A stretch of DNA of 64,000 nt from CAJXZP01 sp963974475 (GCA_963974475.1 CAXBCR010000006.1:117736-181735), one strand, 5' to 3'. Numbered from the stretch's first letter, positions 18,233-27,161 are shown. Notes: generated from the sequence alone by a model not told the origin. Made by a program: numbers and translations.

Positions 18233-19558
18233 GTGGAATTTAAGGAATTAAACATAAACAATACGCTACTTCGTGCGATTGAGGATATTGGATACGATTA
18301 TGCAACTCCAATACAAGAAAAAGCATTTCCCGTAGTCATGTCAGGAAAAGACATGATAGGCATTGCCCAAACGGGTACAGGAAAAACATGGGCGTACTTA
18401 CTTCCCCTTATTCGCCAATATAAATATACCAATAGTATGCACCCTACTATGTTGGTTTTGGTACCTACCCGTGAACTTGTATTACAAGTAGTTGAAGAGG
18501 CCGAAAAACTTAGCGAATACACTAATCTGCGGGTTGGTGGGTTTTACGGTGGTACAAACATTAACACACAAAAAGAACTTGCTTTTCAAGGATTAGACCT
18601 GGTTATTTCTACTCCTGGGAGATTGTATGATTTAGGAAGAACCGGTGCACTGCGCCTAAAAAACATTAAGAAATTAGTGATTGACGAAGTGGATGAAATG
18701 ATGAATCTCGGTTTTAGAACTCAGATTAATAATATTTTTGAGTTGCTTCCAGAGAAAAGACAGAACATCATGTTTTCCGCTACAATGAATAGTGAAGTGG
18801 AGAAATTAATTGACGGTACTTTTATTAAACCCGTTAAAGTTACCATAACTCCAACAGGTACTCCAGTTGAGAAAATAGAACAGAAACTCTATCATATTCC
18901 AAACTTCAATTCGAAGGTTAATTTGTTGAACTACCTCGTTCAAAACGAAGAGGGATTTGACAAAGTTTTAGTCTTTGTCAAAAACAAACGATTTGCCGAC
19001 CGTCTTTTTGAACGAATGGAAAATGAATTTCCAGAAATGAGCCGTGTAATTCACTCCAATAAAATGCAAAATTATCGGATTCGTTCGGTAAAGGCTTTTT
19101 CAGAAGGCCGTTGTAAAATGTTAATTGCTACAGATATCATTGCACGTGGAATTGATGTGGAAGGCGTAACTCATGTAATTAATTTTGACATCCCAGAGCA
19201 TCCAGACAATTACATTCACCGTATAGGTAGAACAGCACGAGCCGAGGAGAAAGGAACCGCAATCGCATTTGTGACCGATGAAGATTCATCTTTACTTCAA
19301 AACATTGAAGGAATGATGAAACAAACCATTGCCGTTGAAATACTTCCAAATGGTGTGGGAATTAGAGAAGATTTAATTGCAGAAGAAATTCCAGATACGC
19401 ATGACCGCTCTTATGTAATTGGTTCTAAACGAGAAGAACTTGCGCCCGGATTTCATAAAAAGAAAGAAAAAAACTTAAAAACCAATTTGGGAGGTTCTTA
19501 CCGAGCTAAAATTCAGGCTAAATACAAAAAGCCAAAAACAAGAGGCCAAAAAAGGTAA
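18233..19558 (+). CDS. DEAD-box RNA helicase with DEVD motif II
   Basis: A 441-residue superfamily 2 RNA helicase. It has a Q motif (ATPIQEKAFP), motif I AQTGTGKTWAYLLP, Ia VPTRELVLQ, motif III SAT and motif VI HRIGRTARAEEKG. Motif II reads DEVDEMMNLGF instead of DEAD; the Walker B Asp-Glu pair and final Asp are kept, so ATPase activity should remain. The C-terminal tail is basic (KPKTRGQKR). The start is GTG at 18233, placed by the -7 box 16 nt upstream. A strong terminator follows. Confidence 0.93.
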   Translation: MEFKELNINNTLLRAIEDIGYDYATPIQEKAFPVVMSGKDMIGIAQTGTGKTWAYLLPLIRQYKYTNSMHPTMLVLVPTRELVLQVVEEAEKLSEYTNLRVGGFYGGTNINTQKELAFQGLDLVISTPGRLYDLGRTGALRLKNIKKLVIDEVDEMMNLGFRTQINNIFELLPEKRQNIMFSATMNSEVEKLIDGTFIKPVKVTITPTGTPVEKIEQKLYHIPNFNSKVNLLNYLVQNEEGFDKVLVFVKNKRFADRLFERMENEFPEMSRVIHSNKMQNYRIRSVKAFSEGRCKMLIATDIIARGIDVEGVTHVINFDIPEHPDNYIHRIGRTARAEEKGTAIAFVTDEDSSLLQNIEGMMKQTIAVEILPNGVGIREDLIAEEIPDTHDRSYVIGSKREELAPGFHKKKEKNLKTNLGGSYRAKIQAKYKKPKTRGQKR

Positions 19559-19592
19559 CGAAGAGCTTAGGATTCAGCTTTCAAAAACAACA

Positions 19593-19635
19593 AAAAGGGA
19601 GCGGAAATGGATTCATTTTCGCTCCCTTTTTTTTT
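19593..19635. terminator. Bidirectional terminator between convergent genes
   Basis: AAAAGGGAGCGGAAATG pairs with CATTTTCGCTCCCTTTT around a short loop. It has a T-tract on the plus side and an A-run on the other, so it can stop both the helicase and the DUF4143 ATPase transcripts. Confidence 0.85.
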
Positions 19636-20863
19636 AATAAGTTAGTATTTCAACGTTTTTAGTATCCATACAACTCAAAGGAAATTCAGGATAGGTTTCT
19701 TTAAACTTTTTATACTTATTTGGACGAAAGTTTTCACAATTCCATTTTACTTCCAGTGCGTACCCTTGATTGAAACCTTCTTCAATTACAAAATCAACTT
19801 CGTGACCATTAACGGTTCTCCAATACTTTATATCGTACGCATCATGCTTTATACGTAGTTGATTGTAAATAAAATTTTCAAAATGTTCTCCTTTATCCTG
19901 TCTATCCCGTGGTAAATCAAACCTACCCAAAATGGCATTTCGCATTCCTAAATCATTAAAATACACTTTAGACATTTTTGTCAACTCTTTTCTAAGATTT
20001 TTATGATACGGTTGAACCATATCTATATGAAAACACTTTTGTAAAATATAGACATATCTTTCTACAGTCTTATTATCAATTCTAAGCGTTCTGGACAATT
20101 CATTTTTATTCACCATTTGACCTACTTGATCTGCTAGCAATTTAACTAGCATTAAAAATTGTTGCTCTTTATCCACACCAGATTCAATTAAATCTCTACG
20201 CAAATACGAATTTTTCAACTCTTCCAGAATATGACGTTTTTCCTTTCTATTTTCTTCTAAGACCACCGCAGGATATCCTCCAAACGTTAGATACTCTCGA
20301 AACAAAAATGCTGCATCCACTCCATATTGAGTTACGTAGGAGGGTTCCTGTACCATGTGGGCGTAATCACGTATCAACTCGCGTTCTTCTCTAAAAACCA
20401 AAAACTCACTAAATGATAATGGATATAATTGAAAAATTCTCTTTCTACCAGCCAACGAATCCTTGAATTTTTTATCAATATAAAATGCACTACTTCCAGT
20501 TGCAACCACCTTCACATTGATATCATACTCATCAAATAGATATTTTAAGAAATTAGTAGGATCATCTAAATATTGAATCTCATCCACAAATAAGTAAATT
20601 CTTTTTTCACTTACCCCTTCCAAAATACTCTTGGGTTTAATTACCACCCTATTAAATACATTTTCAGTATCCGAATTGATGGAATCTAGCACATCCTTGT
20701 TCTCTAAATTTAAGAATACCGCTACCTCTTCTTTTTCCTTTAAATGGGTATATAATTGTCTTAAAAGAGACGTTTTACCTACTTGCCTTGCTCCGGTTAT
20801 AATCGTGTAACTTTTTTGATCGAGATGATCTTCTAGTGTTTTATATAAAGTTCTGTATCTCAT
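19634..20863 (-). CDS. AAA_14/DUF4143 family ATP-binding protein
   Basis: A 409-residue P-loop ATPase of the AAA_14-DUF4143 family. Walker A is TGARQVGKTSLL (residues about 19-30) and Walker B RIYLFVDEIQYL. The sensor region VVATGSSAFYI and PLSFSEFLVFRE follow, then a winged-helix segment and a C-terminal restriction-endonuclease-like DUF4143 domain with NGHEVDFVIEEG...ALEVKW. The Glu, Asp and Lys of that motif match a PD-(D/E)XK core. The function is unknown; the family is patchily distributed and often horizontally moved. Three evenly spaced repeats lie 39-127 bp upstream. The neighbours are ordinary core genes. Confidence 0.9.
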   Translation of the reverse strand: MRYRTLYKTLEDHLDQKSYTIITGARQVGKTSLLRQLYTHLKEKEEVAVFLNLENKDVLDSINSDTENVFNRVVIKPKSILEGVSEKRIYLFVDEIQYLDDPTNFLKYLFDEYDINVKVVATGSSAFYIDKKFKDSLAGRKRIFQLYPLSFSEFLVFREERELIRDYAHMVQEPSYVTQYGVDAAFLFREYLTFGGYPAVVLEENRKEKRHILEELKNSYLRRDLIESGVDKEQQFLMLVKLLADQVGQMVNKNELSRTLRIDNKTVERYVYILQKCFHIDMVQPYHKNLRKELTKMSKVYFNDLGMRNAILGRFDLPRDRQDKGEHFENFIYNQLRIKHDAYDIKYWRTVNGHEVDFVIEEGFNQGYALEVKWNCENFRPNKYKKFKETYPEFPLSCMDTKNVEILTY

Positions 20864-20901
20864 GGTATTAAAAATAATTATTCACAAATTTAATATTATT
20901 T

Positions 20902-20990
20902 TCCTAAATAATCAGATAATTTAGGATTTTGATTCCTAAATTATCTGATATTATAGGATTTAGATTCCTAAATAATCCAATAATAAGAAA
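20902..20990. repeat. Three 25-bp near-palindromes at 32-bp period (putative operator)
   Basis: TCCTAAAT recurs at 20902, 20934 and 20966, exactly 32 bp apart. Copy 1 is a near-perfect palindrome (TCCTAAAT...ATTTAGGA). Copy 2 keeps the arms with one change (ATTATAGGA). Copy 3 has lost its right arm. The array lies between the ATPase start (20863) and the divergent gene (21077). The phasing is about three helical turns, which suits cooperative regulator binding. Confidence 0.75.
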
Positions 20991-21076
20991 TTTAAACATG
21001 GTTAAAAACACTTTACTTAATCAATAAACCGCTTTAAAAACTCCTATTGATGTATTATTGTACTAAACCGTTCACC

Positions 21077-22081
21077 ATGAAAAAAGGCATATTATTCTTC
21101 GTAGGTATTGTTCTATTATTTGTAATCTCCTTTTTCTTTTGGGGCAGTTCATCGACCCTTTCAAGTGATCAATACTCCCTATCCACGAAGAATCCCACAT
21201 CCACAATAACCCCCATAAGCGACACATTTTCCATTGTCACGTATAATCTAGGTTACTTATCCGGAATGACTAATAACAAAGCTGTTGACCGCTCAGAAAA
21301 AATGTACACCACCAACCTAAACCATTCCATTTCTCTTTTTAATAAAATGGCTCCAGACCTCATTGCCTTTCAAGAAATAGATTTTGATGCGGACCGTAGT
21401 TACAACCGAAACCAAATGGAAGCAATAGCGAATAGCATACCGTATCCCTATTCTGCTGCTGCAGTAAATTGGGACAAACGATATGTTCCGTTTCCTTATT
21501 GGCCAATCAGTCAACAGTTTGGAAAAATTGTATCCGGGCAAGCCGTATTAAGCAAATTTCCAATAGTAGAAAATACCATTCACAAATTGGTAAAACCGGA
21601 AGGTAACCCGTTTTATTACAATGCTTTCTATTTGGATAGGCTAGCACAAATAACACGCATAAACATAGGAAAGAATGACCTAATTCTAATTAACGTTCAT
21701 TTAGAAGCTTTTCATGCTGAAACACGCGATACTCAAATTAAAACTGTACTTGGTATCGTACATCAGTACTCTGAACAAAATCCAGTCATACTTTGTGGTG
21801 ATTTTAACAGCACCCCTCCAGGTGTTTCAAATCCGTATCAAAATGACCATGTTATCCAAGCGTTACTAGCCGATTTTCAGTTAGAAATGGCTATCAATAT
21901 GGATGCCAATAAAAATGATGAGTCCGCCTATTTCACCTTTAACTCAGAAAATCCAGACAAAAGGATTGATTACTTTTTCTACAATCCAAAATTCATAAAA
22001 TTTCTGGATGCCAGGGTACTCACCGAAGCTGAACAAATATCGGATCACCTTCCGGTGTGGATGAAATTTGTAATTAGATAG
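21077..22081 (+). CDS. Endonuclease/exonuclease/phosphatase family protein, membrane-anchored
   Basis: EEP-fold metal-dependent phosphodiesterase or phosphatase. The start is taken at ATG 21077, where MKKGILFFVGIVLLFVISFF forms a signal anchor. Active-site elements are in order: NLGYLSG, FQEIDFDADRS (metal Glu), INVHLEAF (His), CGDFNSTPPG (Asp/Asn) and SDHLPVWMKF (final Asp-His). The anchor suggests action outside the cytoplasmic membrane on nucleic acid, phosphoinositide-like or lipid phosphate substrates. It is followed 6 bp later by a flavoprotein gene, so the two are probably co-transcribed. Confidence 0.88.
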   Translation: MKKGILFFVGIVLLFVISFFFWGSSSTLSSDQYSLSTKNPTSTITPISDTFSIVTYNLGYLSGMTNNKAVDRSEKMYTTNLNHSISLFNKMAPDLIAFQEIDFDADRSYNRNQMEAIANSIPYPYSAAAVNWDKRYVPFPYWPISQQFGKIVSGQAVLSKFPIVENTIHKLVKPEGNPFYYNAFYLDRLAQITRINIGKNDLILINVHLEAFHAETRDTQIKTVLGIVHQYSEQNPVILCGDFNSTPPGVSNPYQNDHVIQALLADFQLEMAINMDANKNDESAYFTFNSENPDKRIDYFFYNPKFIKFLDARVLTEAEQISDHLPVWMKFVIR

Positions 22082-22087
22082 ATATAG

Positions 22088-23275
22088 GTGAAAACAGTTT
22101 CAATTATAGGTGGCGGGGCAGCTAGTTTTATTACGGCAGACCTGCTTAGTTCAAAATTCAACGTTACCATTTACGAGAAGGGTAAAACAATTGGGCGTAA
22201 GTTTTTAGTAGCCGGCAAAGGCGGGTTTAATTTAGCACATAATCTAACCGGCAATTCACTTTTTCAAAAATACACTCCTAAAGGAATTCTAACCCCCGCC
22301 TTAACTCAATTTGGGGTGAATGAATTAAGAAACTGGTATACCCAAATGGACGTTCCAACATTTGTTGGCTCAAGTAACCGGGTATTCCCCATTAAGGGAA
22401 TTAGCCCTGCTACCGTTCTTCGAAAAATCAAAACAAAATTATCAAATCAAGGAGTAACACTACTTTTGGAACATGAATTTACTGGCTTTACCCCCGAAGG
22501 GATTCCTCTAATCAGCAAGAACAATGAAATAACCAAATTGAAATCTGACATTGTAATTTTTAACCTAGGTGGTGGATCTTGGAAAGTGACGGGAAGCAAT
22601 TCTGAATGGCTATCTTATTTTAATAACGCAGGTATAAAAACCACTCCTTTTCAACCTTCAAATTGCGGACTAAATGTGGCTTGGAAACCTGAAATTTCAA
22701 ATTTTCACGTAGGTAAACCTTTGAAAAACATTTCAGTAACCCATTTAGCAACCGTTCAAAAAGGGGAAGCTCTTATTACAGAATATGGATTGGAAGGAAA
22801 TGCAATTTATCCTATATCTGCTAGAGTAAGAGATTCGTTAAATACCGATAAACGTGCTACTATATTCCTAGATTTATTGCCCGCATTAGATTCTCAACAA
22901 ATTTTTCAAAAAATAAAAAATAGGAAACCTTCCAATTTTGGCAAGTTATTAAAATTGGATTCTGCGAAAATGGCAATAACTAAAGGTTACTTAACGAAAG
23001 ATGATTTTTTTGATATCACACAATTTTCAAAAAAAATAAAATCTATTGAGATTCCAATTAACTCATTAAGACCTGTTGAAGAAGCAATTTCTACCGTGGG
23101 AGGTGTAAGCACATCATCATTGACTAAAGACTTTCAACTAAAAAAACTACCAAATACTTATTGCATTGGCGAAATGGTAAATTGGGATGCTCCTACCGGA
23201 GGTTTTTTGCTTCAAGGTTGTTTCTCTATGGGGTATTTTGTGGCACAATCTATTTTAGCTACCCATAGCAAATAA
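22088..23275 (+). CDS. TIGR03862-type HI0933-family flavoprotein
   Basis: FAD/NAD(P)-binding oxidoreductase of 395 residues, GTG start. N-terminal VSIIGGGAASFITADLL is the FAD ADP-binding motif, followed by GRKFLVAGKGGFNLAHN. C-terminal TVGGVSTSSL and GEMVNWDAPTGGFLLQGCFSMG complete the FAD site. This is the TIGR03862 branch of the HI0933/BaiN superfamily, whose substrate is not known. It follows the EEP gene by 6 bp and is convergent with a second member of the same superfamily, 49 bp away. Confidence 0.9.
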   Translation: MKTVSIIGGGAASFITADLLSSKFNVTIYEKGKTIGRKFLVAGKGGFNLAHNLTGNSLFQKYTPKGILTPALTQFGVNELRNWYTQMDVPTFVGSSNRVFPIKGISPATVLRKIKTKLSNQGVTLLLEHEFTGFTPEGIPLISKNNEITKLKSDIVIFNLGGGSWKVTGSNSEWLSYFNNAGIKTTPFQPSNCGLNVAWKPEISNFHVGKPLKNISVTHLATVQKGEALITEYGLEGNAIYPISARVRDSLNTDKRATIFLDLLPALDSQQIFQKIKNRKPSNFGKLLKLDSAKMAITKGYLTKDDFFDITQFSKKIKSIEIPINSLRPVEEAISTVGGVSTSSLTKDFQLKKLPNTYCIGEMVNWDAPTGGFLLQGCFSMGYFVAQSILATHSK

Positions 23276-23324
23276 ATTTCACATTATCAGGTTTTACAGT
23301 TTCTCCTTTCATTAAGGGTTTTGA

Positions 23325-24542
23325 CTATCCTAATTTCCCAGCTATAAATCCTGTAGTCCAAGCGGCTTGGAAATTGAATCCACCGGTAACTCCATCTATA
23401 TCCATAAATTCACCTGCAAAATATAAGCGCGGAACAATTTTACTTTCCATTGTTTTAACGTTTAAATCTGCTAGCGAAACTCCTCCACAAATAACAAACT
23501 CCTCCTTAAATGTGGTCTTTTTATGAATGGTATAGGTGTCATTCAAAATTTTATTTATTAATCTATTTTTACTTTTCTTATCTAAGGTATTCCAAGTAAG
23601 TTCAGCTTCTAAACCCAATTCTGAAATGAAAAAATGCCACAATTTATTGGGCAAATCAAATGCTTTTTTGTTCACCTGCTTTTTACCGTTTTCTTTTATG
23701 AATTGCGCAAGTTGATTACGAACGTCATCCTCTTTTGCCTCTCCCAACCAGTTGATTTGTACCGTAAATTCATAATTACGTTCTGCTAATTCACGCGCTG
23801 CTAATGAAGAAAGTTTTAATACGGCTGGCCCACTCATTCCCCAATGGGTAATCAATAAAGGCCCTTGGTTCTGTAACTTTGTTCCTTGAATTTTTATTAT
23901 TACCGATGAAGCTACTGTTCCCATCAACTCCATTATTTTACTATCGGCAATATTAAAAGTAAATAAAGATGGAACAGGGGTAAGTATTTTATGTCCTAAT
24001 TGCGAAAAGGCTTCGTATTTCTCTAAGGACTTTTGACCACCTAAAGCAATAATAACCGCATCAAAACTGAGCATTTCACCAGAAGATAAGTTAATTCTCA
24101 ACCCATTTTCAGCTGCTACTAAATCATTAAACGCAACCCCTTTTCTTACTTCAACACCCAAGGTTTGTACTTCTTTTAGGAAGGTGTCAATTATAGTTTG
24201 TGAAGAATTTGATTGAGGAAACATTCGATTATCAGATTCTATTTTGAGTTTCACCCCTCTTTTCTCAAACCAGCTAATTGTATCGGTTACCGAAAACTGC
24301 GAAAATGCCTTTCTTAAAAATTTCTCACCTCTTGGGTAGTTCTTAGCTAATTCTTTAATATTGGTTTGGTTATGCGTTACATTACATCTTCCACCACCAG
24401 ACACCTTTACCTTTCCCAGCACCTTTGAACCTTTTTCAAAAATGATTACGTGAGCTTCGGGATGATGTTTTTTAGCCGACATGGCAGCAAAAAAACCCGC
24501 TGCTCCTCCTCCAATTATGGCAATCTTTCTCGGGTTTTCCAT
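23325..24542 (-). CDS. HI0933/BaiN-family NAD(P)/FAD-dependent oxidoreductase
   Basis: A 405-residue flavoprotein. Its ADP-binding motif is IAIIGGGAAGFFAAMSA, followed by GSKVLGKVKVSGGGRCNVTHN, the diagnostic HI0933 segment. C-terminal VICGGVSLADLNVKTMESK and AGEFMDIDGVTGGFNFQ bind FAD. Family members include BaiN and uncharacterised reductases. It shares a transcript with the GreA-like gene: its ATG directly follows that gene's stop. It is paralogous to the convergent plus-strand flavoprotein. Confidence 0.93.
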   Translation of the reverse strand: MENPRKIAIIGGGAAGFFAAMSAKKHHPEAHVIIFEKGSKVLGKVKVSGGGRCNVTHNQTNIKELAKNYPRGEKFLRKAFSQFSVTDTISWFEKRGVKLKIESDNRMFPQSNSSQTIIDTFLKEVQTLGVEVRKGVAFNDLVAAENGLRINLSSGEMLSFDAVIIALGGQKSLEKYEAFSQLGHKILTPVPSLFTFNIADSKIMELMGTVASSVIIKIQGTKLQNQGPLLITHWGMSGPAVLKLSSLAARELAERNYEFTVQINWLGEAKEDDVRNQLAQFIKENGKKQVNKKAFDLPNKLWHFFISELGLEAELTWNTLDKKSKNRLINKILNDTYTIHKKTTFKEEFVICGGVSLADLNVKTMESKIVPRLYFAGEFMDIDGVTGGFNFQAAWTTGFIAGKLG

Positions 24543-25004
24543 TTAAATTACTTTCAAAATTTTAATCGTCTTTCCATTAAATTTCACCTCATCGCCAATG
24601 GTATTTCCAATAAACAACTTTCCTACCGGTGCGCTAGGGGAAATGACAAAATATTGACTTCCGTTTAAATTTACCATACCTATTCCAATACCTATAAAAT
24701 AAATCCCATTGGTAGTTTCTACAAGACTACCCAAACTAACGACCTCAGATTCCTCATGTGCTTTTAGTAAAGATATCACCCGTTTTTGCCCTAACATTTT
24801 ATCTAGCAAAATGGCGTTATTCTCTTGTTCCAACTGCATAAGTGATTTACCTGTTTCGTGCTTATCTCCAGCGCTACTCTTACTCTCATTTTGAGCCGAT
24901 TCTTTAGCAGAATCAATCACTTCTTGGACATTGTTTATTTGATTCTCAATAAACAAAGCACAATAGTCAATTAAATCTTGTTTTTTTTGGTGGAAACCTG
25001 TCAT
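24543..25004 (-). CDS. GreA/GreB C-terminal-like protein
   Basis: A 153-residue protein. A predicted helical N-terminus (about 1-65, with DKHETGKSLMQLEQENNAIL) precedes a C-terminal beta domain like that of GreA/GreB: VSLGSLVETTNGIYF, YFVISPSAPVGKLFIGNTIGDEV, IKILKVI. Database entries of this family are often mislabelled '3-oxoacyl-ACP synthase'; no ketosynthase residues are present. The basic/acidic tip residues of a true Gre coiled coil are not obvious, so transcript-cleavage activity is doubtful. A full promoter precedes it, and the -7 box is 4 nt from the ATG. Confidence 0.8.
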   Translation of the reverse strand: MTGFHQKKQDLIDYCALFIENQINNVQEVIDSAKESAQNESKSSAGDKHETGKSLMQLEQENNAILLDKMLGQKRVISLLKAHEESEVVSLGSLVETTNGIYFIGIGIGMVNLNGSQYFVISPSAPVGKLFIGNTIGDEVKFNGKTIKILKVI

Positions 25005-25008
25005 GCCA

Positions 25009-25038
25009 CAAAAGTAATTGAACTACTACGTAGCGCAA
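25009..25038 (-). promoter_or_regulatory. Leaderless promoter of the GreA-like gene
   Basis: On the minus strand TTG (25036-25038), a 19-nt spacer and TACTTTTG (25009-25016) are followed by 4 nt and the ATG at 25004. Both boxes are present. Confidence 0.7.
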
Positions 25039-25050
25039 TCATCAAAAACC

Positions 25051-25058
25051 TACATTTG
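25051..25058 (+). promoter_or_regulatory. -7 box, leaderless promoter of the LysE-family gene
   Basis: TACATTTG matches fully and ends 4 nt before ATG 25063. It is divergent from the GreA-like promoter, and the two -7 boxes are 34 bp apart. Confidence 0.6.
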
Positions 25059-25062
25059 TCGC

Positions 25063-25695
25063 ATGGAAACTTTGTTCTCTTCTATGGTTTATAGTGTCAT
25101 TGGAATTCACCTTTTAGCAGTGATGAGTCCTGGGCCAGATTTTATTATGTCGGTAAGAAATTCTTTGACCTATTCAAGAAAAACCGGAATGTGGACTGGG
25201 CTAGGCTTCGGTTTAGGTATCGGGGTTCATGTGTTATATAGTATTTTTGGATTAGGATTAATCATATCAAAATCCATCCTAATTTATAGCATCATTAAAT
25301 ATCTCGGAGCAGCCTATTTAATTTATATCGGAATCATGTCTCTTCGTAGTAACTCCAGTTCATTAGGCGTTTCTGAAACAATCAAAAAAGACGATATATC
25401 GGCATTGAAGGCCGTACGTATTGGTTTTTTAACCAATGTACTAAATCCTAAGGCAACGTTATTTTTCTTAAGCTTATTTACCATTGTTGTGGGCCCAGAT
25501 GTCCCATGGCATACCTTATTATTTTTGGGTATTATTCTAATGGTAAATACTGCGCTTTGGTTTATTTTTCTAGCTTATCTTGTTACTCATTCACGTATTC
25601 TCCCCGTATTCGAAAAATATCAAAATGCGTTTAACAATACCTTTGGAGGTATTCTAATTGCAATTGGAATAAAAGTCGCTTTCTTTACTGACTAA
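25063..25695 (+). CDS. LysE/RhtB family amino-acid exporter
   Basis: Inner-membrane exporter of the LysE/RhtB family, 210 residues with six predicted TM helices. The first helix carries LAVMSPGPDFIMSVRNSL, the family signature. The segment GFLTNVLNPKATLFFLS is the conserved second-half motif. Amino-acid efflux is inferred from the family; the substrate is unknown. ATG 25063 is chosen because the -7 box sits just before it. An in-frame TTG at 25018 would lie before that box. The 3' end overlaps the convergent GNAT gene by 11 bases. Confidence 0.92.
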   Translation: METLFSSMVYSVIGIHLLAVMSPGPDFIMSVRNSLTYSRKTGMWTGLGFGLGIGVHVLYSIFGLGLIISKSILIYSIIKYLGAAYLIYIGIMSLRSNSSSLGVSETIKKDDISALKAVRIGFLTNVLNPKATLFFLSLFTIVVGPDVPWHTLLFLGIILMVNTALWFIFLAYLVTHSRILPVFEKYQNAFNNTFGGILIAIGIKVAFFTD

Positions 25696-26191
25696 AGTGC
25701 CTTCTGGTTAGAATCATATTTAGTCGAGTCCATGTTTCCCCTTCAAATCTTAAAGGTTCTGTGGTAATTGGATTAATGCTAAAACCCACTTTTTCGTAAC
25801 AACGTATAGCTGCCGAATTAAAATCAAACACGTTCAAATCTACCACTTTTACGCTTGAATCTTGAAACAGTTTTCGCGTCATTTCTCGAACTATCTGTTC
25901 CCCAAATCCTTTACCTCGCATTGATTTTTCCCCAACTAAAATTCGGGATAATCTAGGCACTTGGTGACCGAAATTTAATTCACAATGTCCAATGCTTTTT
26001 TTAATGCTGCGCAACACTACTTTAAACGGGTTAATCTCCGGTCGGTTTAGGTAAGCAACTAATTCTGAATCCTGAATTGGAAATGAGAAAATTGGCCCAG
26101 CAAATTGGGCTAACATTCGCTCCTCAGTAATCCAAGATTTAAACGTTTCAAAATCAGCAATCGTAAATTCCTCAAGGATTACATCGGTCAT
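25685..26191 (-). CDS. GNAT family N-acetyltransferase
   Basis: RimJ/RimL-like acetyltransferase of 168 residues with the acetyl-CoA loop RILVGEKSMRGKGFGEQIVREM and the NVFDFNSAAIRCYEKVGF motif. The start is taken at ATG 26191, one base past the rnz stop; ATG 26221 would overlap rnz by 29 bases. The substrate is unknown. It is the last gene of a STAS protein-rnz-GNAT transcript, and its end overlaps the convergent LysE-family gene. Confidence 0.88.
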   Translation of the reverse strand: MTDVILEEFTIADFETFKSWITEERMLAQFAGPIFSFPIQDSELVAYLNRPEINPFKVVLRSIKKSIGHCELNFGHQVPRLSRILVGEKSMRGKGFGEQIVREMTRKLFQDSSVKVVDLNVFDFNSAAIRCYEKVGFSINPITTEPLRFEGETWTRLNMILTRRHFSQ

Positions 26192-26192
26192 T

Positions 26193-27107
26193 CTATCGAT
26201 ATTCAAAATGTTTATTTTCAACCGCTAAATGTACATTTTCAAAATGTTCTTTTGCCTCCTCTAAGTGTCCATTCAAATCTTTATACCTTGCTGAATAATG
26301 GCCTAAAATTAATTCCCCCACGTTTGACTTTTCCGCAATTTTGGCCGCCTGTTTCGCGGTAGAATGCTTGGTTTGCACCGCTCTTTTTTTCTCAGATTCC
26401 AAAAACGTAGCTTCATGATACAAAACATCTACATTTTCTATAACCGGAATAATCCTTTCCGCATATTTGGTGTCCGAACAGAAGGCATAACTCCATGCTT
26501 TATCTGGTGCATTCGTAATTTCTTCATTTGGGTGAACCTCTCCATTATCCGCTATAAAATCAGCTCCGTCTTTTATGGCTTTCATCTGTGCCAATGGAAT
26601 ATTCAATTCTTCGATATAAAATTTATCAATCTTTCGTTGGCCCAATTTTTCCTTAAATAAGAATCCATTCGTAGGTATTCTATGATTTAACGGAATTGTA
26701 AAAACCTCAATTTGAGAATCTTCATAAATCAACTCAGATGTTCCATGACTTAATTCAATAAATTCTATTTCAAAATCATACGATGAAAATGATGTTTGAA
26801 GCTGTAAATCAATCATTTCTTTTAAACCTGGGCTAGAATAAACGAAAAGCTTTGAAGTTCTGCCTAGCAAACTCATGGTACCCAACAAACCAAAAATGCC
26901 AAAGTAATGATCTCCATGTAAATGCGATATAAAAATAGCCTTTAGGCTCTGAATTTTTATTTTGTTTTTTCTAACTTGAATTTGAGTACCCTCTCCACAA
27001 TCTACCATATAGGTATGTTGGTTAAAATCCAGAATTTGCGAAGTAGGAAATCTATTTCCTGTTGGTATAGCCGAATTAGAGCCTAAAATTTTAAGTGTAA
27101 ATGCCAT
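26193..27107 (-). CDS. rnz: Ribonuclease Z
   Basis: tRNA 3'-endonuclease (tRNase Z) of 304 residues, a zinc beta-lactamase-fold enzyme acting in the cytosol. The zinc motif FISHLHGDHYFGIFGLL holds the HxHxDH core. Further ligands are in SYAFCSDTKYAE (Asp), LYHEATFL (His) and LILGHYSARY (His). The N-terminal LGSNSAIPTGNRFPTSQIL is the family start. It is downstream of the STAS-like gene and upstream of a GNAT gene. Confidence 0.97.
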   Translation of the reverse strand: MAFTLKILGSNSAIPTGNRFPTSQILDFNQHTYMVDCGEGTQIQVRKNKIKIQSLKAIFISHLHGDHYFGIFGLLGTMSLLGRTSKLFVYSSPGLKEMIDLQLQTSFSSYDFEIEFIELSHGTSELIYEDSQIEVFTIPLNHRIPTNGFLFKEKLGQRKIDKFYIEELNIPLAQMKAIKDGADFIADNGEVHPNEEITNAPDKAWSYAFCSDTKYAERIIPVIENVDVLYHEATFLESEKKRAVQTKHSTAKQAAKIAEKSNVGELILGHYSARYKDLNGHLEEAKEHFENVHLAVENKHFEYR

Positions 27108-27161
27108 GAATGAATTTTATACCACTGCAATAGATTTATAAACTAAATTACCCAATAATCA

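Noticed and set aside
19634..20863. Defence-system ATPase
   Set aside because: DUF4143 proteins are sometimes near islands, but no partner, integrase or tRNA lies here; a defence role is not supported.
20902..20990. Possible CRISPR array (32-bp period)
   Set aside because: Only three copies, each itself palindromic, with no variable spacers and no cas genes.
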